Part shown: positions 63,310 to 64,000 of the stretch, piece by piece
Numbering within the stretch: position 1 is the first letter of the stretch
Layout: each line of letters begins with the position of its first letter
Translations under genes and position numbers: made by a program
The notes under the pieces: model-generated
The model's input: the letters and a program-made list of their open reading frames with translations, nothing else
What the model was told of the DNA's origin: nothing
Databases searched by the model: none
NCBI RefSeq assembly: GCF_020523965.1
Contig: NZ_JAJAPX010000002.1
Coordinates: forward strand, 496,001-560,000
Source: Neotamlana sargassicola
GTDB taxonomy: Bacteria > Bacteroidota > Bacteroidia > Flavobacteriales > Flavobacteriaceae
Reading direction: 5' to 3'
Length of the DNA: 64,000 nucleotides

Positions 63310-64000
63310 ATGAAAATTTTAGCAATCGACGATCAGCAACTAGTTTTGCTGCCTTTACAAAAAAGGCTTGAAGAGCTAGGGTACGATGTGGTAATAGAAA
63401 CTGATGCCAAAAGTGCTCTTGAAATTTTTAAAGGCCTAAGGCCCGATTTAGTTATTGTAGATATTAACATGCCTGAAATATCAGGTTTAGAGGTTGTTGA
63501 GTTTATTAGGAATTCTGCAAAACCAAAAACACCACTTATGGTCCTTTCTGGTAATACACAAGACGATGTTATTACTAAAGGTTTTGAGCTGGGAATAGAC
63601 GATTACATGAAAAAGCCGTTAAGCTTAAACGAAGTTTGTGCGCGCGTTAAACGTTTAATAGGTGCTCCAGAAATAGAGAAATCTGCATTAGAAAGTAATG
63701 TAATGATACAGCAACGTTGTGTAGGCGTGGTAATTCCATGTTATAATGAAGAGGAACGGTTATTAAGCGACGAGTTTTTAAACTATATAGATAAATACTC
63801 TGGTTATCATTTATGTTTTGTAAATGATGGCAGTAAGGATAATACCTTAGGAGTTTTAAAAAATTTACAAGAAGGTCGAGAAGATTTTATTTCGGTTTAT
63901 GATTGTGAAAAAAATGGAGGAAAGGCTGAAGCAGTAAGATTAGGTATGTTGTACATGGCTAAAAAAGAGGATTTAGATTTTATAGGCTTTCTTGATGCTG
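63310..64000 (+). CDS. Response-regulator receiver fused to GT2 glycosyltransferase (cut by right edge)
   Basis: The frame runs from ATG at 63310 off the window with 230 codons visible. Residues 1-118 are a receiver domain: acidic pair Asp7-Asp8, phosphoacceptor Asp51 in LVIVDINMPEISG and lysine in YMKKPLS. After a 20-residue linker, residues from about 138 begin a GT-A glycosyltransferase: VGVVIPCYNEEERLL, FVNDGSKDNT and KNGGKAEAVRLGM, as in GT2 dolichyl-phosphate-sugar-synthase-like enzymes. The fusion suggests sugar transfer gated directly by phosphorylation. A predicted LytTR operator lies 100 bp upstream, so both transcription and activity may be under two-component control. The C-terminal part is not visible. 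Confidence 0.85.
   Translation, partial: MKILAIDDQQLVLLPLQKRLEELGYDVVIETDAKSALEIFKGLRPDLVIVDINMPEISGLEVVEFIRNSAKPKTPLMVLSGNTQDDVITKGFELGIDDYMKKPLSLNEVCARVKRLIGAPEIEKSALESNVMIQQRCVGVVIPCYNEEERLLSDEFLNYIDKYSGYHLCFVNDGSKDNTLGVLKNLQEGREDFISVYDCEKNGGKAEAVRLGMLYMAKKEDLDFIGFLDA

Noticed and set aside
1-64000. CRISPR arrays, tRNA or rRNA genes, insertion sequences
   Set aside because: No regular spacer-repeat pattern, cloverleaf-like element or transposase frame was seen on either strand. Small structured RNAs could be missed by eye.

Overview
The window is AT-rich bacterial DNA, almost certainly from a marine member of the Flavobacteriaceae (Bacteroidetes). The signs are a SusC/SusD pair with accessory surface lipoproteins, several secreted proteins ending in type IX secretion (T9SS) sorting domains, many lipoproteins, poor Shine-Dalgarno sites and two candidate TAnnTTTG -7 elements. 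No rRNA, tRNA, CRISPR array or transposase gene was seen.

Bases 1-5450 hold the end of a signal-peptidase-like gene, an RND permease and a transglutaminase-fold lipoprotein, apparently one operon. A gene remnant at 5460-5816 marks the junction to a polysaccharide utilization locus (PUL). The PUL (5818 to about 40600) has three lipoprotein sulfatases, three tandem secreted alginate-lyase-fold proteins each carrying CBM6, F-type-lectin-like and T9SS domains, a SusC/SusD pair with two surface lipoproteins, a BspA-type leucine-rich-repeat protein, GH39-like and GH3 enzymes, a DUF6250-like lipoprotein and an AraC regulator. It ends in a six-gene block that reads as the oxidative L-fucose route: fucose dehydrogenase, lactonase, UxaA-type fuconate dehydratase, 2-keto-3-deoxyfuconate dehydrogenase, diketo-acid hydrolase yielding pyruvate and L-lactate, and FMN L-lactate dehydrogenase. 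A formylglycine-generating enzyme (41251-42339) with both catalytic cysteines could mature the sulfatases. The likely substrate is a sulfated, fucose-containing glycan that probably also contains uronic acid. No fucosidase was recognised.

At 42588-48757 there is a compact seven-gene signalling operon: lone receiver, H-NOX, triple-PAS histidine kinase, FIST (NosP-type) protein, second histidine kinase, Hpt protein and LytTR response regulator. It holds two different candidate nitric-oxide sensor families in one phosphorelay.

Bases 48867-64000 hold a T9SS-secreted protein, a TPR/outer-membrane-barrel protein, a STAS-like protein, a Wzx-type flippase, a GT4 glycosyltransferase, a membrane-anchored cellulase-like hydrolase, a secreted Ig-like protein, a large PTPS-related membrane protein and, cut by the right edge, a receiver-GT2 fusion. 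This looks like an exopolysaccharide production module.

A recurring element, ACCATTCGTCTA, lies about 90-105 bp upstream of the sensor operon, the secreted protein, the GT4 gene and the receiver-GT2 gene. At the two ends it occurs as a direct repeat with exactly 21-bp periodicity, and its first nine bases match the published LytTR-site consensus at 8 of 9 positions. The most interesting hypothesis here is therefore a self-contained NO-sensing regulon: H-NOX/NosP, kinases, Hpt, LytTR, then exopolysaccharide and surface-protein genes.
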